Shown here: positions 1 through 8,563 of the stretch, one piece after another
Layout of the letters: each line of letters starts with the position of its first letter
Numbering within the stretch: the stretch's first letter is position 1
Origin: Sphingopyxis sp. OAS728
Lineage (GTDB): Bacteria > Pseudomonadota > Alphaproteobacteria > Sphingomonadales > Sphingomonadaceae
Length of the DNA: 64,000 nucleotides
Reading direction: 5' to 3'
NCBI RefSeq assembly: GCF_014873485.1
Contig: NZ_JADBDT010000001.1
Span: 3,714,501 to 3,778,500, forward strand
Made by a program: the position numbers and the translations under genes
The notes under the pieces: generated by a model
What the model was told of the DNA's origin: nothing
Database searches by the model: none
The model's input: only the letters and a program-made list of their open reading frames with translations

Positions 1-753
1 GCGGTAGAAGCGGAGCACCGGCCGCCGTGCGACAAAGGCGATCAGCGGCACATGGACGAGCAATATCTGCAGCACCACGCCCGCCGCGACCCCGACCGCG
101 AGCCAGCCGATGTTGGCGAACACCGCGACGCCATTGTCGGCGACCGCCTTTGCGATCAGCGCGAGCACGCCGAAGGGGGTGATCTCCATGACGATCCGCA
201 CCAGCTGGAACAGCACCTGTCCCGCCGATTGCAACAGGTCGGCCATCGGGCGCCCCGCTTCGCCCGCGAGGATGACGCCGAAGCCGAAGAGGATCGAGAA
301 GAAGATGATCGCGAGCATGTCGCCCTCGACCAGCGCCTGCACGATATTGACGGGAACGATGCCGATCAGCTGGTCGTGCAGCGACTTGGCCTCGCCGAGC
401 GCGTGCGGAACGGCATTGCCCAGTGCGGCGCCCTGTCCGGGTTCGAGCAGCAAGCCCACGATCATGCCGATCGACACCGCGCAAAAGGTGGTCGCTGCGA
501 ACAGACCGACCGTCCGCGCGCCGACCGACCCCAGCTTGCGCGGGTCGGCGAGCGCGGTGACGCCCGACGCGATGCTGATGAAGACGATCGGGACGACGAG
601 CATCCGGATCACGCGGACGAACAATTCGCCGATGAAGGCGATCGCGCCGGTCGCCGCGGGCCATAGCAGCCCGAGCAGCACGCCGACCACCATCGCGCCC
701 AATACGCGTTGCCACAGCGGCACTGCGAACCAGCCGCGAAGAAACCCCGTCAT
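1..753 (-). CDS. Dicarboxylate/amino acid:cation symporter (DAACS family), 3' end outside window
   Basis: The 251 visible N-terminal codons run without a stop to the window edge, starting at ATG 753-751. The protein is very hydrophobic, with several membrane segments. It shows the DAACS (GltP/DctA/EAAT) pattern, including the early RMLVVPIVFISIASGV segment and a later VPVNIVQALVEGDMLAIIFF segment. The family imports glutamate, aspartate or C4-dicarboxylates with Na+ or H+ across the inner membrane. It begins 22 bp after the stop of the DgcA-like racemase on the same strand, so it is probably the last gene of a dgcN-dgcA-symporter operon. In that setting D- or L-glutamate is the likely substrate, which is inference. 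The substrate-binding C-terminal half is not visible, so DctA-type specificity is not excluded. Confidence 0.85.
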   Translation of the reverse strand, partial: MTGFLRGWFAVPLWQRVLGAMVVGVLLGLLWPAATGAIAFIGELFVRVIRMLVVPIVFISIASGVTALADPRKLGSVGARTVGLFAATTFCAVSIGMIVGLLLEPGQGAALGNAVPHALGEAKSLHDQLIGIVPVNIVQALVEGDMLAIIFFSILFGFGVILAGEAGRPMADLLQSAGQVLFQLVRIVMEITPFGVLALIAKAVADNGVAVFANIGWLAVGVAAGVVLQILLVHVPLIAFVARRPVLRFYR

Positions 754-775
754 CCGTCCCCCTGCTTCGGTCGTG

Positions 776-1768
776 TCAAATCCCGCCCCAGAAACCGGGC
801 TGCGGCGGCGACATGATACCGTTCGCCGCGCTGACCCCGCCTGTGCGATCCTCTGCAAGCCAGAGCGGTCCGTCAAGGTCGGCGAAGCTGCTCGTCGCCG
901 CAATCGCCCACGCGGGCGCGATCGACAGCGACGAACAGATCATGCAGCCGGTCATCACGCCAAGCCCGCGCGCCCGCGCCGCCTCCGCCAGTTCGAGCGC
1001 AGCGGTCAGCCCGCCGGTCTTGTCGAGTTTGATGTTCGCGACGCCATAACCGTCGGGCAGCGTTTCGAGATCGGCCGCGACATGCACCGCCTCGTCGGCG
1101 GCGATCGGGATCGCCGAGCGGAAACCGATGAGATCGTGGTCGGCATCGGCGGGAAGCGGCTGTTCGAGCAGGTCGATACGCTGATCGCTCATCAGCCCCT
1201 GCAGGTCGCGCACCTCGGCGATCGTCCAGCTTTCGTTGGGATCGACGATCATTTTCGGCTTCGGCGCCGCGGCGCGGACGGCTTTGAGCGCGGCGGCCGG
1301 ATCGTTGCGGTCGACCTTGACCTTCAGCAGCGGCGCGTCGGCGAGCGCCGCGGCCGCCACGGCCATAAGATCGGGCGTGTCGAGGCTGACGGTCATCGCA
1401 GTGACGATCGGGCGCAGCGGCTTTTCAAGGCCGAACGCCGCCGCCAAATCGCTTTCCGCCAGCCGCAGCTCCAGATCCCACAATGCGCAGTCGATCGCAT
1501 TGCGCGCCGCACCCGCGGGCATCAGCTCCAGCAGCTCGTGCCGCGTCGCCCCCTGCTCGATCGCCCCGCGCATCGCCTCGATCGCGAGGATCGTGCTTTC
1601 GGCATTCTCGCCATAGCGCGGATAGGGCACGCATTCGCCGCGCCCGGTTACCCCATCCTGTGCGATCGCGACGGTCACCACCTGCGCTGCGGTCCGCACC
1701 CCGCGCGAGATGCGAAACGGCGTGTGCAGCGGCAATATCTCGCCGGCGACGGTCAGTCTGCGATGCAT
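776..1768 (-). CDS. dgcA: DgcA-like N-acetyl-D-glutamate racemase (dipeptide epimerase family, enolase superfamily)
   Basis: This is a 330-residue member of the muconate-lactonizing/dipeptide-epimerase branch of the enolase superfamily. It has the paired lysines K149-V-K151 at the end of beta-strand 2, metal ligands D176 (VDPNES), E202 (LEQPLP) and D225 (ADEAV), and the opposing base in KLDK (K247-K250). The 1,1-proton-transfer Lys/Lys pair fits an epimerase or racemase. Alone it could be an L-Ala-D/L-Glu epimerase (YcjG). However, it follows a DUF1611/DgcN gene by 8 bp, which is the arrangement reported for D-glutamate catabolism: DgcN acetylates D-Glu and DgcA racemises N-acetyl-D-Glu to the L form. 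The start is ATG 1768-1766, just after the dgcN stop. Confidence 0.8.
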   Translation of the reverse strand: MHRRLTVAGEILPLHTPFRISRGVRTAAQVVTVAIAQDGVTGRGECVPYPRYGENAESTILAIEAMRGAIEQGATRHELLELMPAGAARNAIDCALWDLELRLAESDLAAAFGLEKPLRPIVTAMTVSLDTPDLMAVAAAALADAPLLKVKVDRNDPAAALKAVRAAAPKPKMIVDPNESWTIAEVRDLQGLMSDQRIDLLEQPLPADADHDLIGFRSAIPIAADEAVHVAADLETLPDGYGVANIKLDKTGGLTAALELAEAARARGLGVMTGCMICSSLSIAPAWAIAATSSFADLDGPLWLAEDRTGGVSAANGIMSPPQPGFWGGI

Positions 1769-1776
1769 AAGGCGGT

Positions 1777-2811
1777 TCAGGCGGTTTCGGATAGGCTGGG
1801 TGCGGCGACGTCGGTTCCGAGCAGCCGGTCGAGGATCGTCTCGACCCCGAAGCGATAGGGGTCGCTCGTCGGCAGTCCGAACTCGGCCTCGATGCTGGCG
1901 CAGAGCGCACGCGCCTCGTCCTCGGGCATCGCCGAGGTGTTGAGCGCGATGCCGACGACGCGTACGTCGGCGCTCGTCAGCCGCGCCACGCGCAGATTGG
2001 CCTCGATCGTTTCGGCGATGCCGGGCAGCGGATAATGCGGCAGGCCGCGCATATGCGGACGCACCGGGTCGTGACAGAGGACGAGCGCCTCGGGCTGCGC
2101 GCCGTGGAGCAGTCCGGTCGACACCCCGGCAAAGGAGGGATGATAGAGCGAGCCCTGCCCCTCGATCAGGTCCCAGCCGTCGTCGCTGCGCGCGGGCGAA
2201 ATCTGTTCGATCGCGCCCGAGATGAAATCGGCGACCACCGCATCGAGCGGGACGCCGTCGCCCGCGACCAATATGCCCGTTTGCCCGGTCGCGCGGAAAT
2301 CGGCGGCGACACCACGCTTTTCGAGCGCGCTCGCGAGGCAGAGTGTCGTGTACATCTTGCCGACCGAACAGTCGGTGCCGACTGTCAGCAGCCTTTTGCC
2401 CGCGCGCTTCTTGCCGTTGCCGATCGGAATGTCGGGGCGCGGGTCGCGCACATCGTGCAGCTTGCGGCCCAGCCGCGCCGCGGCTGCAACCAGGCGCGGT
2501 TCGGCGTTCAGCCGGTGGTGCAGTCCCGATGCGATGTCGAGCCCGGCTTCCAGCGCGGCGAGCGCATCGACGATCAGATCTTCGCCTAGCTTGCCGCCGG
2601 CATTGGCGATACCCAGCACCAATGTCCGTGCGCCGGCGGCCTGCGCCGCGGCGAAATCCAGCCGGGGCAGGTTCAACGTCAGCGGGCAATCGTCGTGGCG
2701 AAATTCGCCGATGCTGATGTCGGGCCGGAACACCGCGAGCCCGCGCGAGGTCTTGATGTCGGCGGGGTCGCTCGAATGGCCGAGGTACAGAAGATAGGGT
2801 GTTTCGATCAT
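1777..2811 (-). CDS. dgcN: DgcN-like D-glutamate N-acetyltransferase (DUF1611)
   Basis: This 344-residue DUF1611 protein has an N-terminal Rossmann-like part (about 1-135) and a C-terminal P-loop-like domain with GTDCSVGK at 145-152, followed by the conserved EGQGSLYHP stretch near 217-225. The family was long unassigned. DgcN in marine Proteobacteria has been reported to N-acetylate D-glutamate as the first step of D-Glu degradation, with the DgcA racemase next. The call rests on family recognition plus the immediate dgcA neighbour, a glutamate-type symporter behind it and an N-acyl-D-amino-acid deacylase nearby. The start is ATG 2811-2809. An ATP-dependent role suggested by the P-loop cannot be tested from sequence. 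Confidence 0.8.
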   Translation of the reverse strand: MIETPYLLYLGHSSDPADIKTSRGLAVFRPDISIGEFRHDDCPLTLNLPRLDFAAAQAAGARTLVLGIANAGGKLGEDLIVDALAALEAGLDIASGLHHRLNAEPRLVAAAARLGRKLHDVRDPRPDIPIGNGKKRAGKRLLTVGTDCSVGKMYTTLCLASALEKRGVAADFRATGQTGILVAGDGVPLDAVVADFISGAIEQISPARSDDGWDLIEGQGSLYHPSFAGVSTGLLHGAQPEALVLCHDPVRPHMRGLPHYPLPGIAETIEANLRVARLTSADVRVVGIALNTSAMPEDEARALCASIEAEFGLPTSDPYRFGVETILDRLLGTDVAAPSLSETA

Positions 2812-2893
2812 ATATCCGGGAAACCTGCGTGATGATGAAGCGCCGATGTTATCCCCGCCGCGCCCGCGGCCCCAATATCTAGCGCCCTATATC

Positions 2894-2912
2894 CTATAGC
2901 TTGACGCTATAG
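2894..2912. promoter_or_regulatory. Candidate LysR operator upstream of dgcN (CTAT-N11-ATAG)
   Basis: CTATAGC-TTGAC-GCTATAG is a perfect 7-bp inverted repeat, and its outer bases give CTAT-N11-ATAG. It lies about 83-101 bp upstream of the dgcN start, roughly where a LysR recognition site is expected, and overlaps the last codons of the LysR gene. A second site with the same CTAT-N11-ATAG form occurs at 3869-3887. A weak terminator for the LysR gene is the alternative, but there is no T-run. Confidence 0.6.
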
Positions 2913-3791
2913 CCCTTCGATCACCGTTGCGAGCACCTGAAGGAACGCTGACGCGGTTCGTGAGGGCGGGCGGTTCTGCAGATAGACGGCGTTGATGTCG
3001 AAAGTGATCGCGGGTTGTAGCGGCCGGCTCGACAGGCCGGGGGCCAGCGCGGCATGCGCGGTGAAATTGTCGACGATCGCCATCCCGACGCCGGTGCCGA
3101 CCAGCGCCGCCGCGACATAATAGGTGCGTGCCGACACCACCTCGTCCAGCTCGACCTCGAGCCGGCTGAGTTCGCTCGACAGCATCCGCCCGATCGGCCC
3201 GCCCTGTACCGGGCTGATGAATTTGTGCCCGCACAATTGGTCGAGGTGCAGCCGCGGCGGTGCGCCGGGCATGTCCTCTTCGCGATAGATGACGACGAGC
3301 TCGCCCTCGCCGATCACCTGATGCGCGACGGGCGCCGACAGCGGCACCTCGAAACTGATCGCGATGTCGGTTTCATGCTCGTATAATTTGCGCACCATTT
3401 CGTCGTGGTGCAGCGTCTGGAGGTCGAACATGATGTCGGCATGGTCGCCCATGAAGCGCGCGACCGCTTCGGGGATCGCGCCGAGGCCGAGCGAGGGCAG
3501 CGCCGAAATCCGGAGCAGGCCGCCGCGCCCGTGGCGCAAATTCTGACACGCCTGACGCAACGAGCGCACCCGGTCCTGAATGTCGGAGACTTCGGCGAAC
3601 AAAGTGCGCGCATCCTCGGTCGGGATCAGCCGGCCTTTCGACCGTTCGAACAGGGTCAGCCCGATCGAGCGTTCGGCGTGGCGCAGCACCTTGGTCACCG
3701 ACGGCTGCGACACGTTGAGCGACCGCGCGGCGGCGCTGACCGTGCCGTGCAGGAAGACCGCGTGAAAGATTTCGATCTGGCGCAGGTTCAT
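2907..3791 (-). CDS. LysR-family regulator of the D-glutamate module
   Basis: This 294-residue LysR-type regulator has an N-terminal winged HTH (about residues 2-60, with AARSLNVSQPSVTKVLRHAE as recognition region) and a periplasmic-binding-protein-like effector domain from about 90. It sits directly upstream of dgcN on the same strand (95 bp gap) and is divergent from an exported D-aminoacylase gene. That is the classic position of a LysR activator that senses the pathway substrate or intermediate. Two CTAT-N11-ATAG sites lie in its upstream and downstream intergenic regions. Its ligand is not deducible; D-Glu or N-acetyl-D-Glu would fit. A regulator called DgcR is described for this pathway, but I cannot confirm orthology here. 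Confidence 0.85.
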   Translation of the reverse strand: MNLRQIEIFHAVFLHGTVSAAARSLNVSQPSVTKVLRHAERSIGLTLFERSKGRLIPTEDARTLFAEVSDIQDRVRSLRQACQNLRHGRGGLLRISALPSLGLGAIPEAVARFMGDHADIMFDLQTLHHDEMVRKLYEHETDIAISFEVPLSAPVAHQVIGEGELVVIYREEDMPGAPPRLHLDQLCGHKFISPVQGGPIGRMLSSELSRLEVELDEVVSARTYYVAAALVGTGVGMAIVDNFTAHAALAPGLSSRPLQPAITFDINAVYLQNRPPSRTASAFLQVLATVIEGL

Positions 3792-3868
3792 CCGGTTACG
3801 GTCCCAATGCTGCGGTGACGGGGCATCGATACCCCTGATTTGCCCGAATTCTGCGGCGACTTCCCTCT

Positions 3869-3887
3869 CTATGCCATCGGGTTATAG
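3869..3887. promoter_or_regulatory. Candidate LysR operator between lysR and the D-aminoacylase gene
   Basis: CTAT-GCCATCGGGTT-ATAG matches the CTAT-N11-ATAG form of the site at 2894-2912. It is placed 78-96 bp upstream of the LysR start and 81-99 bp upstream of the D-aminoacylase start. This position suits both autoregulation and activation of the divergent gene. Only the outer four bases of each arm are symmetric. Confidence 0.5.
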
Positions 3888-3967
3888 GGGGTGCAACAAC
3901 GCTCTCTGGACGTCCGGCGCTTATTGGGGACATCTCGGCGGCGGTCGTCTCACGAAAGGTCCTGTCG

Positions 3968-5599
3968 ATGCCGTCTGTCTCGCTCTCCGTCCGCCGGACG
4001 ATCGGTCTGCTGTCGACGGCGGCGGCACTGCTCTGCGTTTCGGGGGCGGCGGCCAAGGCCGACGAGGCGGTCGATGTGATCATCCGCGGCGGCACCATTT
4101 ATGACGGCGGCGACGGCAAGCCCTTTGTTGGCGATGTCGCGATCCGCGGCGACCGGATCGTCTATGTCGGCAAATCGGGCCGCCATAAGGCGGGCAAGGT
4201 CATCGACGCGAAAGGCATGATCGTCGCGCCGGGCTTCATCGACCCGCACACCCACGCCGACAGCTTCATCCGCTCGCCAGACAAGGCCGTGCGCGTCAAC
4301 GCCGCTTGGCTCAATCAGGGCGCGACCACCGTGATGATCGGGGTCGACGGGTCGGGCACGCCCGATGTCGCGGAGGATAGCGGCAAGCTCGCGGCGTCGG
4401 GGATCGGGACGAATATCGTGCCCTTCGTCGGTTTCAGTCCGGTCCGCCAACGCGTGCTCGGTCAGGACGCGCGCGCCCCGACCCCCGCCGAGCTCGACGC
4501 GATGAAGGCGCTGGTGGCCAAGGGCATGTGCGAGGGCGCGGTGGGTCTGTCGACCGGCCTCTTCTATGCCCCGCAAAGCTTTTCCTCCACGGGCGAGGTC
4601 GTCGCGGTGGCGCGCGAGGCGGCGATCCGCGGCGGCGTCTACGACACGCATCAGCGCGACGAATCGAGCTACAGCATCGGGCTGCTCGGGTCGGTGCGCG
4701 AAGCGATCGAGATCGGGCGCGAGGCCGGAATGCCCGTCCATTTCGCGCATCTGAAAGCGCTCGGCGTCGACGTCCATGGACAGGCCGGCGCGGTGATCGC
4801 GGCGATCGATGCAGCGCGAAAGGGGGGCGTCGACGTGACCGCCGACCAATATCCCTGGCTGGCGTCGGGATCGAGCCTCGACGCGTCGTTGCTGCCACGC
4901 TGGGCGGTCGACGGCGGCGGACCGGCGTTATTGAAGCGGCTGGGCGATCCCGCAACGCTGGAACGGATCCGGGAAGAGATGCAGGAGAATCTGCGTCGGC
5001 GCGGCGGCGCGAGCGCGCTGCTCCTGATCGCCGAGGGTTTTCCCTGGACCGGAAAAACGCTCGAGCAGGTCGCTGCCGAATGGAAAGTCGATAGCCGCGA
5101 CGCCGCGCTGCGCATCATCCGCCAGAGCATCGAAGCGGACGATCAGGGGGAGAAGGGCGGCGGCACCGCGGTCGCGTCGTTCAACATGGCACAGGCCGAC
5201 GTCGACCTGCTGATGAAACAGCCGTGGATGGTGACGTCGTCCGACGGATCGGATGGCCACCCGCGCATGTTCGCGACCTTCCCCGAAAAATATGTGCGCT
5301 ATGTTCGCGAGCGGAAGGTCATCGACCTTGCCACCTTCATCCGCCAGTCGACGGGACGCACCGCCGACATCTACAAGCTCGACCGGCGCGGCTATCTGCG
5401 TCCGGGCTACTTCGCCGATGTGCTCGTCTTCGACCCCGACCGCTATGCGCCGCGCGCCGATTATGTGCGCCCGCGCGAGCTCAGCGTCGGGGTGAAGAAG
5501 CTGTTCGTCAACGGCGTGCTGGCGCTCGACGAGGGGCGGACGACCGGCGCCACTGCGGGCCGCGCCTTGTTGCGGCCGCACCCGGCCGGGTGCCCGTAA
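3968..5599 (+). CDS. Exported N-acyl-D-amino-acid deacylase (D-aminoacylase)
   Basis: This is a 543-residue amidohydrolase-superfamily enzyme with an N-terminal signal peptide (about 1-30, cleavage near GAAAKA). It shows the metal-binding PHTH motif (H94, H96), the EGAVGLSTGLFY segment typical of D-aminoacylases, HFAHLK, TADQYPW, and SSDGSDGHPR near the catalytic Asp. The family hydrolyses N-acyl-D-amino acids to the D-amino acid plus a carboxylate. The likely site is the periplasm, where it would supply D-Glu or another D-amino acid for the neighbouring symporter and DgcN/DgcA. It is transcribed away from the LysR gene across a 176-bp gap that holds a candidate LysR site. GAAAGG about 10 bp upstream supports ATG 3968. 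Confidence 0.85.
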   Translation: MPSVSLSVRRTIGLLSTAAALLCVSGAAAKADEAVDVIIRGGTIYDGGDGKPFVGDVAIRGDRIVYVGKSGRHKAGKVIDAKGMIVAPGFIDPHTHADSFIRSPDKAVRVNAAWLNQGATTVMIGVDGSGTPDVAEDSGKLAASGIGTNIVPFVGFSPVRQRVLGQDARAPTPAELDAMKALVAKGMCEGAVGLSTGLFYAPQSFSSTGEVVAVAREAAIRGGVYDTHQRDESSYSIGLLGSVREAIEIGREAGMPVHFAHLKALGVDVHGQAGAVIAAIDAARKGGVDVTADQYPWLASGSSLDASLLPRWAVDGGGPALLKRLGDPATLERIREEMQENLRRRGGASALLLIAEGFPWTGKTLEQVAAEWKVDSRDAALRIIRQSIEADDQGEKGGGTAVASFNMAQADVDLLMKQPWMVTSSDGSDGHPRMFATFPEKYVRYVRERKVIDLATFIRQSTGRTADIYKLDRRGYLRPGYFADVLVFDPDRYAPRADYVRPRELSVGVKKLFVNGVLALDEGRTTGATAGRALLRPHPAGCP

Positions 5600-5690
5600 C
5601 CGGACCCACGCTTCGGCCCGATCGCTGCACCTCTGCGGTACCCGCCATTGACAGGGCGGCACCGCTCGGCTTTATCGAAAATCGAATTAT

Positions 5691-5708
5691 TAAAGCGCCT
5701 GCGCTTTA
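5691..5708. promoter_or_regulatory. 18-bp perfect palindrome, candidate ROK repressor operator
   Basis: TAAAGCGC-CT-GCGCTTTA is a perfect inverted repeat in the AT-richer stretch just upstream of the ROK regulator (start 5772). A two-base centre is too tight for an RNA hairpin loop, so a protein-binding site, possibly for autoregulation, is more likely than a terminator. The remainder of 5600-5771 shows nothing else I can support. Confidence 0.5.
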
Positions 5709-5771
5709 TGAATCGAGTCTGTTTGGCGGGGGGCGCCGGGCATTCGGATAAGCTTGAAGGACAGTCCAGCG

Positions 5772-7013
5772 ATGACGCTTAACCTTCCGGGTCTTGACCG
5801 GCGGCAATCGACGAAAAATGGTCCCGAGGCGCGCGATGCGCGGCTGACGCTCAGCCTTTCGGGCACCAATCTGGAGCGCGCGGGCGACTATAACCAGCGC
5901 ATCGTGCTCCAGGCCATTCGCTTGACCGAGGAGACGACGCGGAGCGACCTCGCACGCGTGACCGGACTGACCCCGCCGACGATCGTCAACATCACCAAGC
6001 GGCTGATCGATATGGGCCTCGTGAAGCCGGCCGGGCGGTTGCAGGGCAAGCGCGGCCAGCCCGCGATGCGGATCGTCATCGATCCCGACGGCGCCTTCTC
6101 GATCGGGCTCAACATCGACCGCGACCATATCTCGTTGGTGACGCTCGATCTCGCTGGCAAGATCCGCAGCCGCCACACACGCGAAATCGCCTTCGCCTTG
6201 CCGGGAACGGTCGTCGATCATGTTCGCGAGATATTGCCCGGGCTGCTCGAAGAGGGTGGCGTCGCCCGGGACCGCATCCTTGGCGTGGGCGTCGCTCTGC
6301 CCGACGACCTCGGGCGAATTTCACTGCCGCACCGCCCCGCCGAATATGACGCGTGGGATGGCATCGATCTCGGGGCGCTGCTCGGCGAGGTGCTCCCTTG
6401 GCCGCTTCATGCCGACAATGATGCCGCCTCGGCGGCGCTCGGGGAGGTCCATCTGGGCAATGGCATCGCGCTGCCCAGCTTCTTTTATCTGCTGATCAGC
6501 GCGGGCCTCGGCGGCGGCCTGGTGATCGACCGCAGCTATGTCCGCGGTGCGGATTCGCGGTCGGGGGAGATTTGGGCGATGCCCGATCCGGCGCGCGGCG
6601 AGGGCGCGAATGTGCAGGATACGGTTTCGCTGTCGGCGCTTTACGCCCGCCTCGAAGCGGCGGGGCATGTCGTCGATGGGCCCGAGGCGCTGATCGATGG
6701 CTCGGCGGCACAGGAGGCCGTGATTGTCCAATGGCTCGACGATGCCGCGGATGTGCTGGTTCAGCCCCTCATCGCGGTCAATTGCCTGATCAATCCGGCC
6801 GCGATCCTCATCGGCGGCCGCCTTCCGGGCAAATTGGTCGATGCGCTGGTCGAGCGGCTCAACGCGCGGATGGCGGGGCGCAAGCTTCCCGTGGTGGCGC
6901 CGGTGCTACGCGCCGAGGCGTCTGACGATGCATCGGCGATCGGCGCCGCGATCATCCCGTTCCTCGACCATGTCCTGCCGTCGGAATCGATCCTGATGCA
7001 GGCGGGGCGCTGA
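5772..7013 (+). CDS. ROK-family transcriptional regulator of the mannan locus
   Basis: This 413-residue protein has an N-terminal winged HTH (about 38-95; SDLARVTGLTPPTIVNITKR) followed by a ROK sugar-kinase-like domain with ISAGLGGG near 240. It resembles NagC/Mlc/XylR-type repressors that bind a sugar or sugar phosphate. The Cys-rich zinc motif of NagC and of ROK kinases is not visible, so it may be a divergent sensor. AAGGA lies 10 bp before ATG 5772, favouring this start over the in-frame TTG at 5754. A perfect palindrome (5691-5708) lies upstream. Its place at the head of a cluster of mannosidases and sugar transporters suggests that it controls them, with mannose or a manno-oligosaccharide derivative as effector; this is inference. 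Confidence 0.85.
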   Translation: MTLNLPGLDRRQSTKNGPEARDARLTLSLSGTNLERAGDYNQRIVLQAIRLTEETTRSDLARVTGLTPPTIVNITKRLIDMGLVKPAGRLQGKRGQPAMRIVIDPDGAFSIGLNIDRDHISLVTLDLAGKIRSRHTREIAFALPGTVVDHVREILPGLLEEGGVARDRILGVGVALPDDLGRISLPHRPAEYDAWDGIDLGALLGEVLPWPLHADNDAASAALGEVHLGNGIALPSFFYLLISAGLGGGLVIDRSYVRGADSRSGEIWAMPDPARGEGANVQDTVSLSALYARLEAAGHVVDGPEALIDGSAAQEAVIVQWLDDAADVLVQPLIAVNCLINPAAILIGGRLPGKLVDALVERLNARMAGRKLPVVAPVLRAEASDDASAIGAAIIPFLDHVLPSESILMQAGR

Positions 7014-7017
7014 CGCT

Positions 7018-8388
7018 CTACTCGATCCGCTGCGCCATCTCGTCGAGGTCGACGCCGCGCGTTTCGGGGAAGATCGCCGCAACAACGATAAATTGCAGCA
7101 CCATCGCGGCGGCAAAGATCACGAACGGCGCGCCGGGCGACCATGCCACCAGGATCGGGAAGATACCCGCGATCAGTGCGTTCATCAGCCAATGCGTGCT
7201 GGCGCCGAGCGCGCTGCCGCGCGCGCGGACCGGCGTCGGGAATATCTCCGAGATATAGACCCAGATCACCGCGCCCTGGCTGGTCGCGAAGAAGGCGATG
7301 AAGCCGACAAGCGCGGGCAGCATCAGCCCGTTATCGAGCGCGCCGTAGAGAACGCCCGCAGCAGCGGCGAGGCACAAGGTCATACCCGCCGCGCCCGCGA
7401 GCAGCAGCGTCTTGCGCCCGATCCGGTCGATCAGCGCCATGCCGACCAGCGTGAAGACCAGATTGGCGATGCCGATCAACACCGCCTGGCGGTCGGGCGA
7501 CAGCGAGCCGGCGCGCGCGAAGATGTCGTTCAGATAATAGAGCACCGCGTTGATGCCCGCGAGCTGGTTGAACATCGCGACGAGGATGGCGAGCGTCATC
7601 GGGCGGCGGTGGCGGCGCCATGAGAGCTTCTCGCCGGGCGGGTCGCGTTCGAGCGCCTGTTCGACGCGGCGGAGTTCGGCTTCGGCGGCGTCGGGGGGCG
7701 TGCCGATCCGTGCCAGTGCGGCAGCAGCTTCGCTCCGGCGCCCCTTCGCGACGAGCCAGCGCGGGCTGTTGGGGATCGCGAACAGCAGGACGAAGAAGAG
7801 CAGGGCAGGGGCGGCGGTGATGCCGAGCTTCCACCGCCACGCCGTTTCGCCATCGATCAGCCCGGCAATCGTCGCATTGCTGAGATAGGCGACAAGGATA
7901 CCGGTCACGATCATCAGCTGGAACAGGCCGACCAGCAATCCGCGGTGCCGTGGCGGCGCGATCTCGGCGATATAGACCGGCGCGAGCACCGACGAGCCGC
8001 CGATCGCGAGCCCGCACAGGAAGCGGAACAGGAGGAACAGCGGCCAGCTCGGTGCCAGCGCGCAGCCGAGCCCCGCGATGAAGTAGAAGGCGGCGAGCAT
8101 CCGCAGGCTGTCGCGGCTGCCGAAGGCATCGCCCGGCTTGCCCGCAAATAGCGCGCCGACGAGGGTACCCCAGAGCGCCGCCGACACGGTGACGCCGAGC
8201 GTTTCGGGGGTGAGTGCGAACAGGTCGGTCAGATCACCCGTCACCCCGGCGATCACGGCGGTGTCGAATCCGAAGAGGAGCCCTGCAAGCGCTGCGGTGC
8301 CGATTGCGGCGGCGAGGGTGCCGCTGCCTCCGATGCGCTGCGGCGTGCTCGGATCAGAATATGCGTCGCGGTCGGGCTGCCCTGTCAT
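7018..8388 (-). CDS. Sugar-porter MFS transporter
   Basis: This 456-residue, twelve-segment MFS protein carries sugar-porter signatures: the GLLFGFDTAVIAG start, RFLCGLAIGG, NSPRWL at the end of the N-half, QLAGINAVLYY in TM7, DRIGRK, and FPTPVRARG in the C-half. It would import a monosaccharide by H+ symport through the inner membrane. ATG 8388-8386 is preceded on the minus strand by GGAGAGAG, so it is preferred over longer upstream starts. It converges on the ROK regulator with 4 bp between stops and diverges from the manA operon. Mannose is the likely substrate given the neighbours, but glucose or xylose carriers look alike. Confidence 0.85.
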   Translation of the reverse strand: MTGQPDRDAYSDPSTPQRIGGSGTLAAAIGTAALAGLLFGFDTAVIAGVTGDLTDLFALTPETLGVTVSAALWGTLVGALFAGKPGDAFGSRDSLRMLAAFYFIAGLGCALAPSWPLFLLFRFLCGLAIGGSSVLAPVYIAEIAPPRHRGLLVGLFQLMIVTGILVAYLSNATIAGLIDGETAWRWKLGITAAPALLFFVLLFAIPNSPRWLVAKGRRSEAAAALARIGTPPDAAEAELRRVEQALERDPPGEKLSWRRHRRPMTLAILVAMFNQLAGINAVLYYLNDIFARAGSLSPDRQAVLIGIANLVFTLVGMALIDRIGRKTLLLAGAAGMTLCLAAAAGVLYGALDNGLMLPALVGFIAFFATSQGAVIWVYISEIFPTPVRARGSALGASTHWLMNALIAGIFPILVAWSPGAPFVIFAAAMVLQFIVVAAIFPETRGVDLDEMAQRIE

Positions 8389-8456
8389 CCACTCTCTCCA
8401 ACGGCGAGCGTCAGCGCCCGTCCTGATTGCCGACCAACATGCCACAAAGGCGATTT

Positions 8457-8490
8457 CGATCAAATAAATTAATTTTCATTATTATCTTGA
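8457..8490. promoter_or_regulatory. AT-rich regulatory island between divergent sugar MFS and manA
   Basis: A strikingly AT-rich block (AAATAAATTAATTTTCATTA and following) interrupts otherwise GC-rich DNA in the 175-bp gap between the minus-strand sugar porter and the plus-strand manA operon. It ends in TTGACG, a possible -35 element for manA. It probably holds overlapping promoters or a repressor site for both directions. No clear -10 could be assigned. Confidence 0.4.
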
Positions 8491-8563
8491 CGGGGAACGC
8501 TCCGCCGAGGCAGTTTTCGAGCGACCAGAATCGGAATGGCGGCTGGGAAACAGGGAGAGGTTT

